From NCBI GenBank assembly GCA_964475515.1, contig CAYYWW010000003.1:1-40174 (forward strand): DNA of 40,174 nt, in the 5' to 3' direction. Under the pieces are notes generated by a model. It saw only the letters and a program-made list of their open reading frames with translations. It did not search any database and was not told where the DNA came from. Positions 7,338 to 15,415 of the stretch are shown here, one piece after another. The translations under genes were made by a program, and so were the position numbers. The stretch comes from CAYYWW01 sp964475515 (GTDB lineage: Archaea; Aenigmatarchaeota; Aenigmatarchaeia; QMZP01). Each line of letters opens with the position of its first letter. Within the stretch, counting starts at the first letter, position 1.

Positions 7338-9730
7338 CTTTCTATCTTTATCCTGTTCCCGTAGTTTATTTCTTTTATATTGTGTGTTACCTTTAGGTCT
7401 TTTTCTATAGATTTGAATTTTTCTGGAATTGTTATTTTCTTAATTTCTGATCTTAAAGAAAGGCCTTTATCTTTTTTGAATTTCCATATTGTGCTGTTTA
7501 GTTCTACAATATCGTCGGTCCTGAAATGCGTTTTTAACTTAGCAAATTTCTCGTTCACTTCTGGAAAGTCTTCCTTGTGTATGTTCTTCCCTCTAAGGTC
7601 CTTGTATAATTTATATGTTATGAACGGTATTACAGGCGCCAGTAGCTTCAATACAGTATCTAAAACATAATTTAATGTGTACAAGGCAGATTTCTGTTCC
7701 TCTACTGTGAATTTTGAATCTTCATTGTATGCTCTGTTCTTAACAAGTTCTATATAATGGGAAGCAAATATTTCCCAAATAAAATTTCTCAGTTTTACAG
7801 TCGGTCTGTGAAAGTCATATTTTTCGTATCTCTTTCTTGTATAAGAAATTATTTTGTTAAGTTCGTTTATTATCCACTTATCAGTTTCTATCAACTTTTC
7901 ACTCTTTTTATATTCAAACTGTGAAACAAACCTTGCTATGTTCCAAAGTTTTGTTAAAAATTTGGACTCACCTTCTATCTTCTCCAGAGAAAATCTGAAA
8001 TCTATTTTTGTCAAGTCGCCTTCCATTGCTATCCAAAATCTGAAAGGCTCGGCGCCGTATTTTTCAAGAATTTCACCCGGGTCTATGACATTACCCAAAG
8101 ATTTTGACATTTTCTTTCCTTTCTCATCTAATATGTGATAATTTATCCAAACATCTTTGAAAACACTTTCCTTAGTTAAAAGATAACCCTTCAAAAGGGT
8201 GTAATAAAGCCATGTTCTTATTATTTCCTTTCCCTGTGGTCTTAGTGTGCATGGAAAATGTTTTTTGAAAAATTCCGGATTCTGTGAGTATCCCAATATA
8301 TAAAGTGGTGTGTTTGATGAATCAAACCATGTGTCAAAAACTCTTGTTTCTCCGATAAATTCTTTAGACCCGCAATCAGGACATTCTTTTATAGGTGGAT
8401 CCTCCTTCCATGGTCTGTAATATCTGCCTTTAGGTGGTACTATAATTTTCTTGCATTTTTTACAGTACCACAACGGTATCTCTGTGCCGTAATACCTTCT
8501 TCTCGATATTGGCCAATCTATATTTATCGAATCTATCCAGTCCAGAAGTATTTGTCTGCTCTTATTTGAGTAAAAATTTATTTTTTTCGCGATTTCTCTT
8601 AATTTATTTTTGAATTTAACTTGCTCAAGATAAAATTCAGGCATGGCTATAAACTCTATTTCATGCTTACTTCTTTCACATATGGGGGTTCTGTGTACTA
8701 TTTTTGTTTGTTTAACAAGTAATCCCCTTTTCCGGAGCTCCTCTATCATTTTTTCTCTCGCTTCTCTCACTTTCAGACCTTTTAGAAACCCTGCATTTTC
8801 GTTCATTGTGCCGTCTCTGTTTATCGCTATTACTGGTTTTAAATTCATTTCCCTGAAGAACCTTATATCACTCAGATCGCCCATAGAACACATCATAACA
8901 AGTCCTGTTCCCTTTTCCATCTTTGCCATGGGATGTGATTTTATCGGAACTTCTTTGTTAAAAATGGGTGTTATGGCTGTTTTTCCTTCGAGATGCTTGT
9001 ATTTTTTATCGTTTGGGTTGAAGATAACCATTGCACATGTAGCTATTAGTTCTGGTCTTGTTGTTCCTATTATTAAATCTTCTCCTGTCTCTTTGACTTT
9101 GAATTTAACGTAGTTGAAGGTTGTTGGTAACTCCGCATATTCTACTTCAGCATCAGCTATGGTTGTTTGACATCCTGGACAGTAGTTGTTTATTCTCTCG
9201 TCTTCGTGTATAAGGCCCATGTTCCATAGGTCTATGAATGTCTCCTGTGTCAATTTTCTGTATTCTTCTGAATCAGTATAATACATATCACCTATTTTGC
9301 TTCCCCTTTCCCAAGAATTAAAACTTATTCCAAGTTTAAGAAAGTATTCTATGGATTTGGAGCTTGTTTGTTCAAGTATTTTTTTGCACATTTCCAGGAA
9401 CCTTTCTCTTCCAACTTCAGAAAGACGCACATTGAACTTTTTTTCGGCTGCCATTTCTATCGGAAGCCCGTTCCTGTCCAAACCCAGCGGAAAAAGCACT
9501 TCATACCCCATCATTCTTTTAAACCGTGCAAACATGTCCATTAGAGAATACGTTGTGGCATGCCCTATATGTATCGGTGTGTTGACATACGGTGGTGGAG
9601 TATCAATAGAAAAAACTGGTTTTTTGGTTTTCTCATTGAACCTATAAATTCCATTCTTTAACCATTCTTTGTATATTTCTTCCTCAAAGGATTTGTCCCA
9701 TCTTTTTTCTTTTATTTTAATACGCGTCAT
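7334..9730 (-). CDS. valS: Valyl-tRNA synthetase
   Basis: 798 residues from the ATG at 9730 (an upstream in-frame ATG at 9739 exists; the TATA box at 9748-9761 is centred 25 bp from 9730, favouring a leaderless start there). Class I synthetase: the HIGH signature is intact in NTPIHIGHA (about residue 55) and KMSKS is intact in KKMSKSLGNVIDPGEIL (about 540). PISRRRYYGTEIPLWYC and DTWFDSSNTPL mark it as ValRS rather than IleRS or LeuRS. The CP1 editing domain includes GTTRPELIATCAM. Zinc ligand pairs are seen in CKKC and CPDC. The C-terminus is short and lacks the long coiled coil of bacterial ValRS. It overlaps the methyltransferase stop by 4 bp, tail to tail. Confidence 0.95.
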   Translation of the reverse strand: MTRIKIKEKRWDKSFEEEIYKEWLKNGIYRFNEKTKKPVFSIDTPPPYVNTPIHIGHATTYSLMDMFARFKRMMGYEVLFPLGLDRNGLPIEMAAEKKFNVRLSEVGRERFLEMCKKILEQTSSKSIEYFLKLGISFNSWERGSKIGDMYYTDSEEYRKLTQETFIDLWNMGLIHEDERINNYCPGCQTTIADAEVEYAELPTTFNYVKFKVKETGEDLIIGTTRPELIATCAMVIFNPNDKKYKHLEGKTAITPIFNKEVPIKSHPMAKMEKGTGLVMMCSMGDLSDIRFFREMNLKPVIAINRDGTMNENAGFLKGLKVREAREKMIEELRKRGLLVKQTKIVHRTPICERSKHEIEFIAMPEFYLEQVKFKNKLREIAKKINFYSNKSRQILLDWIDSINIDWPISRRRYYGTEIPLWYCKKCKKIIVPPKGRYYRPWKEDPPIKECPDCGSKEFIGETRVFDTWFDSSNTPLYILGYSQNPEFFKKHFPCTLRPQGKEIIRTWLYYTLLKGYLLTKESVFKDVWINYHILDEKGKKMSKSLGNVIDPGEILEKYGAEPFRFWIAMEGDLTKIDFRFSLEKIEGESKFLTKLWNIARFVSQFEYKKSEKLIETDKWIINELNKIISYTRKRYEKYDFHRPTVKLRNFIWEIFASHYIELVKNRAYNEDSKFTVEEQKSALYTLNYVLDTVLKLLAPVIPFITYKLYKDLRGKNIHKEDFPEVNEKFAKLKTHFRTDDIVELNSTIWKFKKDKGLSLRSEIKKITIPEKFKSIEKDLKVTHNIKEINYGNRIKIES

Positions 9731-9747
9731 TCTTATCATTTATCTAA

Positions 9748-9780
9748 GATTTTTATAAAATTTACTCTATTTAATATTTT
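9748..9780. promoter_or_regulatory. Divergent promoters for valS and RNase Z
   Basis: On the minus strand ATTTTATAAAAATC (9748-9761) is centred about 25 bp before the valS ATG at 9730. On the plus strand CTATTTAATATTTT (9767-9780) is centred about 27 bp before the RNase Z ATG at 9801. Spacing fits archaeal TATA boxes for leaderless transcripts in both directions. Confidence 0.5.
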
Positions 9781-9800
9781 CTGGAATACAATTATCTATT

Positions 9801-10721
9801 ATGTTGGAATTAGTTTTTCTTGGTACAGGAAGTGGTATACCTACAAAGAAACGTAACCATGCAGCCATATGGTTGCGTTACGAAGGCGAAAGCTTTTTAT
9901 GGGATTGCGGGGAGGGTACACAACGACAGTTAATGATAGCCAAGTTGAGTTTTATGAAAATAAACAGGATATATATTACTCACTGGCATGCTGATCATTG
10001 GGCAGGTATAATTGGTTTAATGCAAACGATGAATCTGGAAAAAAGAAGGAGAAACCTTTATATATACGGTCCTGATGCAGAGAGATTCGTTAACGACATT
10101 CTTGATTTGGACTACTGGGGACCAAGATTCAGAGTTATTGCCAAGAATGTTCCTTACGAAGGCAGGGAAATAACAACAATCTTTAAAACGAAAAGGTTTG
10201 AAATTCAATCAATACCTGTAAAACATTCTGTACCAGCTGTGGCGTATTGCTTCAAAGAATATGACCGATGGAATGTTGATATAAAAAAGGCAGAAAAACT
10301 ATATGGTCTGAAACAAGGCCCTTTGGTTGGTAAGCTGAAAAGAGATGGTATCTTGAAGTTCAAAGGAAAAACTATAAAACTAGAGGACGTTGGTATATTG
10401 AGAAAGGGTGTTAAGGTTGTTTATTCTGGTGATACTCAGACATGTGAAAATCTTGAAAAAATATCAGAAAATGCGGATATTCTCATAACAGATGCTACAT
10501 TTGAAGAGGAACAGGAAACAAGAATGCATTCAGGGGCTAAAGATGCCGCGAAACTGGCGAAAAAGATGGGAGTTAAAAAACTTGTGCTTACTCACTTTTC
10601 AAGAAGGTATGTGGATGTCAGACCTTTGGTGGAAGAGGCCAAAAAAATATTTCCAAACACCGTGGCCGCCGAGGACTTCATGAAAATAGTATTAAAATCG
10701 TCTGAGAATGTTATAATTTAA
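9801..10721 (+). CDS. rnz: Ribonuclease Z (tRNA 3' processing endonuclease)
   Basis: 306 residues, metallo-beta-lactamase fold. LGTGSGIPTKKRN opens the protein, WDCGEGTQRQL follows, and the zinc site HWHADHWAG (H61, H63, D65, H66) is complete. Further ligands are in KHSVPAVAY, SGDTQTCE and THFSRRY. This is the short-form RNase Z that cuts pre-tRNA 3' trailers after the discriminator base. That is needed here because the tRNA-Leu gene in this window has no encoded CCA. It heads a plus-strand cluster; the next gene begins 24 bp downstream. Confidence 0.95.
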   Translation: MLELVFLGTGSGIPTKKRNHAAIWLRYEGESFLWDCGEGTQRQLMIAKLSFMKINRIYITHWHADHWAGIIGLMQTMNLEKRRRNLYIYGPDAERFVNDILDLDYWGPRFRVIAKNVPYEGREITTIFKTKRFEIQSIPVKHSVPAVAYCFKEYDRWNVDIKKAEKLYGLKQGPLVGKLKRDGILKFKGKTIKLEDVGILRKGVKVVYSGDTQTCENLEKISENADILITDATFEEEQETRMHSGAKDAAKLAKKMGVKKLVLTHFSRRYVDVRPLVEEAKKIFPNTVAAEDFMKIVLKSSENVII

Positions 10722-10745
10722 ATAAGTTCTAGGTTAATTTCAAAT

Positions 10746-10979
10746 ATGCAGAAATTCAGATACATAACAAAGAGGGTGCTGCAGAACAAGAAAGGTGAGG
10801 AAAAGGGTAAAATACTTGTTGTTGTAAGGGTTGGTTCCGATGATGCCGAAGTGGATTATACATGCCCTGAATGTCAACATTCTTCACATATGGTTAAACC
10901 TTGGAAGAGACCCTTTTCTGTAAAGTGTGAGAAATGCGGTTTTCTAATGAGACTGCCAAAACTCAAGGGTAAAAAGTGA
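10746..10979 (+). CDS. Small zinc-ribbon protein of unknown function
   Basis: 77 residues. Two Cys pairs, CPEC (C40, C43) and CEKC (C61, C64), form a zinc ribbon, and the N-terminal third is a basic beta-rich strand (QKFRYITKRVLQNK). The last residues are basic (LPKLKGKK). This could bind nucleic acid or mediate protein contacts, but I do not recognise a named family. It sits between RNase Z and the secretion F-type protein and overlaps the GTG start of the latter. Confidence 0.7.
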   Translation: MQKFRYITKRVLQNKKGEEKGKILVVVRVGSDDAEVDYTCPECQHSSHMVKPWKRPFSVKCEKCGFLMRLPKLKGKK

Positions 10980-11878
10980 TATATAAGTCTGGAAAACAAG
11001 AAATAATTAATTGTATGCTCAAATTTTATGGGACATTTATTAAATACTATCACGAAGTGATATACATATGCATAGGTATTTTTGTTCTCTTAATAAATTT
11101 TACTTTTATCGAACCTGCTTTACCACTTCTAGCACCGATAGTCAATGTGATAGGTGGTTTAATAGTTGTTATACCACCGATTCTTATTTTTTATAGGGAA
11201 TACACCAGAAAAAAGGAAATTGAACAACAATTTATTATTTTCATAAGGGATTTGACGGATTCTATAGATAGTGGAATGACACTGCCAATGGCTTTAGAAC
11301 ACTGCTCAAAAAGAGATTATCTTGCTTTAAGTCCCTATGTTAACGAGCTAGCATCTCAAGTTAACTGGGGGATACCATTCAAGAAAGCACTCCAAAACTT
11401 TACAAAAAAAATAGGATCGAAAACGATAACAAGAGCTGTCAATACAATAATAGAAGCGTATAAAGTAGGTGGTAAAATATCAGACACGTTGAATGCAATA
11501 GGAACGTCACTTATTACAATAGAAAGGATAAAAAGGGAGAGAACTGCAAGTGTTAGAGGTCAAATAGCAACAACTTATCTCATATTCTTTGTTTTCATAT
11601 TCATTCTTGTTGTGCTTCAGATATTTTTAATACCAGCACTAACCCCACAAAAAGAAATACCTGGAGTAGCGCTTGGTGAATCCACTGCAATGCCCACTGA
11701 AATTTTCACAGAAAGTTTTATAAGGTTTATATTCATACAAGGGTTTTTTTCTGGGCTCGTAACCGGGAAAATGGCTGAAGGGAGTCTAATAGCAGGTATA
11801 AAGCATTCTATACTTTTTATAATAATAGGATATACAATATTCTCGTTGACATCACAATTTCAAATACAACTGTTTTAG
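10976..11878 (+). CDS. Type II/IV secretion system F-type membrane protein (TadC/ArlJ/PilC-like)
   Basis: 300 residues from a GTG that overlaps the stop of the zinc-ribbon gene; an in-frame ATG at 11015 is a good alternative (287 residues). Hydrophobic segments lie near residues 28-45 and 50-73, then a cytosolic T2SF domain (about 85-195, with IRDLTDSIDSGMTLPMALEHC and a matching GGKISDTLNAIG helix), then further membrane segments near 200-222, 245-262 and 275-293. F-type proteins form the inner-membrane platform for archaeal pili or archaella. Three pilin-like genes follow, which supports this role. No assembly ATPase (GspE/TadA/ArlI type) or prepilin peptidase is in the window. Confidence 0.82.
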   Translation: MIYKSGKQEIINCMLKFYGTFIKYYHEVIYICIGIFVLLINFTFIEPALPLLAPIVNVIGGLIVVIPPILIFYREYTRKKEIEQQFIIFIRDLTDSIDSGMTLPMALEHCSKRDYLALSPYVNELASQVNWGIPFKKALQNFTKKIGSKTITRAVNTIIEAYKVGGKISDTLNAIGTSLITIERIKRERTASVRGQIATTYLIFFVFIFILVVLQIFLIPALTPQKEIPGVALGESTAMPTEIFTESFIRFIFIQGFFSGLVTGKMAEGSLIAGIKHSILFIIIGYTIFSLTSQFQIQLF

Positions 11879-11887
11879 CTCATGTTC

Positions 11888-11899
11888 ATATTTAAATTG
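11888..11899 (+). promoter_or_regulatory. TATA box of the first pilin gene
   Basis: ATATTTAAATTG is centred about 25 bp before the ATG at 11919, so transcription should begin at or next to the start codon. This supports the MQMKG start over the internal ATG at 11925. Confidence 0.5.
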
Positions 11900-11918
11900 A
11901 AAGTAACAATTATAAAAT

Positions 11919-12395
11919 ATGCAGATGAAGGGTATTTCTCCTATAATTGCTGTTGTTCTTTTAATAGCCATTTCAATTTCTCTTGGTGTTTTGGCAACAG
12001 GTTGGGTTAGAAATTGGGTTATGGAGCAAACATCAACTGAACTTCTGTCGTGTGTTTTAGACACTAATTACCAGATAGACAGCGTGACGTACAATTCAAC
12101 ATCAAAAATACTTAGAATAAAAATAACAAATAAAGATTCTAGAGAGCTTTATGGGTTCGGTGTCATATTAGATAATGGAACGACAACGCAAACGTTTAAT
12201 TCTTCAGCGAGTGAGTTATCAGTAAGTCCTTCAATTACATCATCCAATAGGCTGAAAAGAGAGCAAAGCGCATACATAACTGTTAATTTAACATCTTATT
12301 CTGCTCTAGGCTCCTCACTAACTGAAGTTAAAGTCACAAATAGTGTATGCAATGCTGTTTCAGCAAAAAGTGATAGTATAACGATGCAATCTTAA
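11919..12395 (+). CDS. Archaeal type IV pilin-like protein
   Basis: 158 residues. The short basic leader MQMKG is followed by ISPIIAVVLLIAISISLGVLA, a class III signal peptide; the expected cleavage is after Gly5, leaving the hydrophobic helix to assemble into a filament. The rest is beta-rich and Ser/Thr/Asn-rich, with two lone cysteines (LLSC and NSVC) that could pair. N-glycosylation sequons (N-x-S/T) are frequent, as in surface-exposed pilins. It follows the F-type membrane protein by 40 bp but has its own TATA box. It differs clearly from the two following pilins, which are close copies of each other. Confidence 0.85.
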   Translation: MQMKGISPIIAVVLLIAISISLGVLATGWVRNWVMEQTSTELLSCVLDTNYQIDSVTYNSTSKILRIKITNKDSRELYGFGVILDNGTTTQTFNSSASELSVSPSITSSNRLKREQSAYITVNLTSYSALGSSLTEVKVTNSVCNAVSAKSDSITMQS

Positions 12396-12423
12396 GTTAT
12401 ACATATTAAGAAACACGTGAAAA

Positions 12424-12440
12424 TATTTATTATAAATTCA
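12424..12440 (+). promoter_or_regulatory. TATA-like element upstream of the tandem pilins
   Basis: The 74-bp spacer holds TATTTATTATAAATTC about 35-40 bp upstream of the ATG at 12470. This would give a short leader of roughly 10 nt for the two-pilin transcript. Confidence 0.35.
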
Positions 12441-12469
12441 TCATAATTTAATTAGAAGCGGTAATTGAA

Positions 12470-12916
12470 ATGAAAAGAAAAGGTATTTCTCCGTTAGTTG
12501 CAGTTATAATGTTGATAGCCTTTACTTTGATTGTTGGCGGGATATTATTTGGTTGGGTAAGCCAATTTGCTAGGACACAAAGGTCTGCCGTACAAAGATG
12601 TACAAATGCCCGGGTTATTCTCCAAAGTGGTATATATGACCACGCTTCTAAAAATCTTACACTAGTTATTTACAATTACGGGGATGTTGATCTGACTTTT
12701 GTGCCGATTTTACAGTATATTGGAACTGAAAACGTTACTGTTAAAACAGATGATATTATATATTCTGAGGCGGGCAGTATAGTAACATATACAATACAGA
12801 ATGTAAACCCAAACTTAGAAGAGGTAACCATACAATCTGTAGATTGTCAGCCACCGTGTTACAAGTGCCCAGGCGCGCAAGATGTGTTATTAAGCGATAA
12901 TATAAGGGGGTTGTAA
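12470..12916 (+). CDS. Archaeal type IV pilin-like protein, tandem copy A
   Basis: 148 residues. Leader MKRKG, then ISPLVAVIMLIAFTLIVGG: a class III signal peptide with cleavage expected after Gly5. The middle is beta-rich (RVILQSGIYD, NLTLVIYNYGDVDL). The C-terminus carries D-C-x-P-P-C-Y-K-C-x-G-A-Q-D with C126, C130 and C133, plus C44 just after the hydrophobic helix. The following gene encodes a paralogue with the same architecture. The first 63 nt of the two genes are identical while the remainder has diverged. The last bases (AAGGGGGTTG) could serve as ribosome binding site for copy B. Confidence 0.85.
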   Translation: MKRKGISPLVAVIMLIAFTLIVGGILFGWVSQFARTQRSAVQRCTNARVILQSGIYDHASKNLTLVIYNYGDVDLTFVPILQYIGTENVTVKTDDIIYSEAGSIVTYTIQNVNPNLEEVTIQSVDCQPPCYKCPGAQDVLLSDNIRGL

Positions 12917-12979
12917 ATGAAAAGAAAAGGTATTTCTCCGTTAGTTGCAGTTATAATGTTGATAGCCTTTACTTTGATT
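12470..12979 (+). repeat. Identical 63-nt direct repeat at the start of both tandem pilin genes
   Basis: Positions 12470-12532 and 12917-12979 are identical over 21 codons (ATGAAAAGAAAAGG through GCCTTTACTTTGATT), including every third position. Right after this the copies differ at most synonymous sites (for example GTTGGCGGG versus ACTGGTGGA, CAAAGATGT versus CAGAGATGC). Confidence 0.9.
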
Positions 12980-13357
12980 ACTGGTGGAATTCTTGCAGCT
13001 TGGGTCTCCCAATTCACACAAACACAGAGAGCATATGCTCAGAGATGCACAAATGCCCGTGTTGTTATTCAAAGCGGTACATATGATTCTTCTTCTAAAA
13101 ACCTGACACTAGTTCTTTATAACTATGGAGATGTTGATCTGCGATTTAGAGCTGTTTTAAAATATTATAACAGAAGTGTAACTTCAGATGTTACCGTAGA
13201 CAGCCCATCCGAAAGTATTGTAACTTATGTTATACCGAATGTGGAGCCAGATTTGGAACAAGTATCTATTGAATCAATAGACTGTGAACCACCATGCTAT
13301 AAATGTGTGGGTGCTCAAGACATATTGCTTAATACTGATATAAGAGGTCTGCCATAG
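12917..13357 (+). CDS. Archaeal type IV pilin-like protein, tandem copy B
   Basis: 146 residues; its ATG follows the stop of copy A with no intervening base, so the pair is almost certainly co-translated. Same leader (MKRKG|ISPLVAVIMLIAFTLI), same C44, same tail DCEPPCYKC (C123, C127, C130) and the same closing RGL. Equal stoichiometry of A and B would suit a two-component filament or a pilus plus minor pilin. Tail cysteines could make disulfides or bind a metal; the sequence does not say which. Confidence 0.85.
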   Translation: MKRKGISPLVAVIMLIAFTLITGGILAAWVSQFTQTQRAYAQRCTNARVVIQSGTYDSSSKNLTLVLYNYGDVDLRFRAVLKYYNRSVTSDVTVDSPSESIVTYVIPNVEPDLEQVSIESIDCEPPCYKCVGAQDILLNTDIRGLP

Positions 13358-13401
13358 AATACGTTGTAAATAATTTTTAACCACTTAAACAATTTTTACA
13401 T

Positions 13402-13743
13402 ATGTTTAAACAAGTTGTAATCGTGCGTTCAGATCTTAAGATGTCTTTGGGAAAGACAGCCGCACAAATAGCCCATGCTTCTCTGTGTTCTTGTAAGAAA
13501 GCTGATAAAGAAATATTAGAAAACTGGGAAAAGGAAGGTGCTAAAAAAGTTGTTTTAAAGGTGGGCTCTTTAGAAGAGCTTCTTGAAATATATAAGAAGG
13601 TGAAAAAAAGTGGGCTGCCGTGCTGCATAATAAGAGATGCGGGCAAGACTCAGCTTAAGGCGGGAACCATTACATGTTTAGGCATAGGACCTGAAAAAGA
13701 AGAAAAAATAGACAAAATAACAAAGCATTTAAAACTACTTTAA
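13402..13743 (+). CDS. pth2: Peptidyl-tRNA hydrolase, Pth2 family
   Basis: 113 residues, the usual length for archaeal Pth2. The opening KQVVIVRSDLKMSLGKTAAQIAHA is the family signature (catalytic Lys in KMSLGKTAAQ and the AQIAHA helix), followed by LKVGSLEELLEI, IRDAGKTQL and TCLGIGPEKEEKIDKIT. The enzyme frees tRNA from peptidyl-tRNA that drops off ribosomes. A TATA-like AAATAATTTTTAA at 13368-13380 is centred about 27 bp from the ATG, predicting a leaderless message. Prefoldin alpha follows 12 bp downstream. Confidence 0.96.
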   Translation: MFKQVVIVRSDLKMSLGKTAAQIAHASLCSCKKADKEILENWEKEGAKKVVLKVGSLEELLEIYKKVKKSGLPCCIIRDAGKTQLKAGTITCLGIGPEKEEKIDKITKHLKLL

Positions 13744-13755
13744 GAATATGATAAA

Positions 13756-14172
13756 ATGGAAAAAAAGAGTAATGAACAAAAAAAGCAGGAGAATGTTATA
13801 CTTTACCAGCTTTTGCAACGCAGACTGGAAGAACTTTTGGGACAGAAATCACTCCTGGATAGAAAATCTATGGAAATTGAATCGACAAAAAATGCTTTGG
13901 AATATTTGAAAAAAACCAAAAAACCAAACGATATAATGATACCGATCGGTTCTGAATGTTTTATTCATGGTTCAGTTGACAAATTGGAAAAAATTCTTGT
14001 TAATGTAGGTTCAAATGTTATGACTGAAAAGGCCGTAGAAGATGTTATAAAAATTCTTGATAAACAAGAAAAAAATGTAGAAAATGTAAAGAAAGGTTTG
14101 GATGATCAAATAAATGAAGTTGTAAAGAAAATGAACGAGATTGTGTTAGAATTGCAAGAGCAAGGTATGTAG
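13756..14172 (+). CDS. pfdA: Prefoldin subunit alpha
   Basis: 138 residues. Two long heptad-rich helices (about residues 8-50 and 98-137) flank a beta hairpin region with IPIGSECFIHGSV and VNVGSNVMTEKAVEDV, the standard prefoldin alpha layout. The alpha2-beta4 hexamer holds unfolded proteins and passes them to the thermosome. Adjacent to pth2; its stop codon abuts the uS10 stop on the other strand with no spacer. Confidence 0.92.
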   Translation: MEKKSNEQKKQENVILYQLLQRRLEELLGQKSLLDRKSMEIESTKNALEYLKKTKKPNDIMIPIGSECFIHGSVDKLEKILVNVGSNVMTEKAVEDVIKILDKQEKNVENVKKGLDDQINEVVKKMNEIVLELQEQGM

Positions 14173-14496
14173 TTATTCTTTAAATTCTATATCTATTTTT
14201 ATATCTTCAGGAATTTGTATTCTAACAATTTGTCTTAAAACTCTCTCATTGCTTCCTATATCGATAACCCTTCTGTGAATTTTCATCTGCCATTTATCCC
14301 ATGTCGCATTTCCATGGCCAGTCCCATCTCCGCACGGTGTTTTCAATGTTCTTATAGTAAGTTTCTTTGTTGGGAGTGGAATTGGACCTTTAAAACTTAC
14401 ACCGTATTTTTTTGCTATTTCCTTTATTTCTTCGCATATCTGGTTAAGTTTATTCAAATCCCTTCCTGCCAAAGTTATTCGGGCAAATTCCACCAT
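14173..14496 (-). CDS. Small ribosomal subunit protein uS10
   Basis: 107 residues. ARITLAGRDLNKLNQICEEI, the loop GPIPLPTKKLTIRT (the conserved IPLPT that contacts 16S rRNA) and the archaeal KWQMKIHRRVIDI are all present. In most archaea uS10 follows elongation factor 1A; here it closes the eL18-uL13-uS9 operon, 6 bp after uS9. Confidence 0.96.
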   Translation of the reverse strand: MVEFARITLAGRDLNKLNQICEEIKEIAKKYGVSFKGPIPLPTKKLTIRTLKTPCGDGTGHGNATWDKWQMKIHRRVIDIGSNERVLRQIVRIQIPEDIKIDIEFKE

Positions 14497-14502
14497 ATTT
14501 AT

Positions 14503-15000
14503 CTACCTCTTACTTCTTTGTTTATATCTTCTCGCTCCTTTGCTTGATCTTGGAGGTTTATGAGGTTCTGTTCTTCTGTGATCTGCAACCAAAAGATTTC
14601 TATCATATGATAAGAATGTTTTTTTGAGGTCATCACCAAATATTTCAACCAAACCTTTTGCTATTGCTTGTCTGCAGGCTTCTGCTTGTCCCATGACACC
14701 CCCGCCTTTCACATTTATATCTATATCGAACGATTTCCATGAATCGCCGGCCAGCACAAGTGGCTCCTTTATTTTCAGTAGAGCGAGTTCATTTTGTATC
14801 CAATCAAGCGGTTTTGCATTGATTCTTATATTACCACTTCCTTTTTTAAACCTTGCTCTGGCGACTGCTCTCTTTCTTTTTCCCACGGTAAATATTATTT
14901 TTGGCTTCTTTTTCTTAGTTTCTGTTTTTTTGCTTTTGGTTTTTGTACTTTCAATTACCTTTTTTCCTTCTTCACTGGCTGTTTCTTTTTTTGCTACCAT
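14503..15000 (-). CDS. Small ribosomal subunit protein uS9 with charged N-terminal extension
   Basis: 165 residues. The core starts near residue 38 with FTVGKRKRAVARARF and ends with the invariant basic tail that reaches the P-site tRNA (RYKQRSKR). GGGVMGQAEACRQAIAKGL is also typical. The first roughly 36 residues are a Lys/Glu/Thr-rich low-complexity tail; archaeal uS9 is usually about 130-135 residues. The ATG overlaps the end of uL13 by 7 nt. Confidence 0.96.
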   Translation of the reverse strand: MVAKKETASEEGKKVIESTKTKSKKTETKKKKPKIIFTVGKRKRAVARARFKKGSGNIRINAKPLDWIQNELALLKIKEPLVLAGDSWKSFDIDINVKGGGVMGQAEACRQAIAKGLVEIFGDDLKKTFLSYDRNLLVADHRRTEPHKPPRSSKGARRYKQRSKR

Positions 15001-15413
15001 AACTTCTTGGCTCCTAATTTTTCGGATAATTCTCCAAGTGTTATATATCTCTCACTTTTATTGATTAGGTTTTTGATTTTTATTTTATCTTCGTTTTTCA
15101 ATTCATCTGGAACGGAAATAAAAACTTTAAGCCTCTTAAAAGCTTCTCTTCCCCGAGGTTTTTTATAAGGCAGCATCCCTCTTACTATTCTTTTTAATAT
15201 TCTTTCCGGCTTTCTTGGATAAAATGGACCATGATATGGATCTCCTCTGCTTATTTTCTCTTTAAAGTGGTTTATAACAAAACTTTTATTCCCTGTTATC
15301 ACGGCCTTTTCTGCATTTACTATGTATATCTCGTTTCCTCTCAAGAGTTCTTTTGCTACATGGCTCGCAAGCCTTCCTGCAATACAGTCTGTAGCATCTA
15401 TTATTTTTTTCAT
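14994..15413 (-). CDS. Large ribosomal subunit protein uL13
   Basis: 139 residues. IIDATDCIAGRLAS at the N-terminus, GPFYPRKPERILKRIVRGMLP in the middle and the C-terminal KLGAKKLW are archaeal L13 features. Located in the conserved order eL18-uL13-uS9, starting 2 nt after eL18. Confidence 0.96.
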   Translation of the reverse strand: MKKIIDATDCIAGRLASHVAKELLRGNEIYIVNAEKAVITGNKSFVINHFKEKISRGDPYHGPFYPRKPERILKRIVRGMLPYKKPRGREAFKRLKVFISVPDELKNEDKIKIKNLINKSERYITLGELSEKLGAKKLW

Positions 15414-15415
15414 AA

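Noticed and set aside
11015..11878. Choosing only the later ATG for the F-type membrane protein
   Set aside because: The GTG at 10976 overlaps the previous stop in a coupling arrangement, while the ATG lacks a clear ribosome binding site. Both remain possible, so the longer form is kept with the alternative noted.
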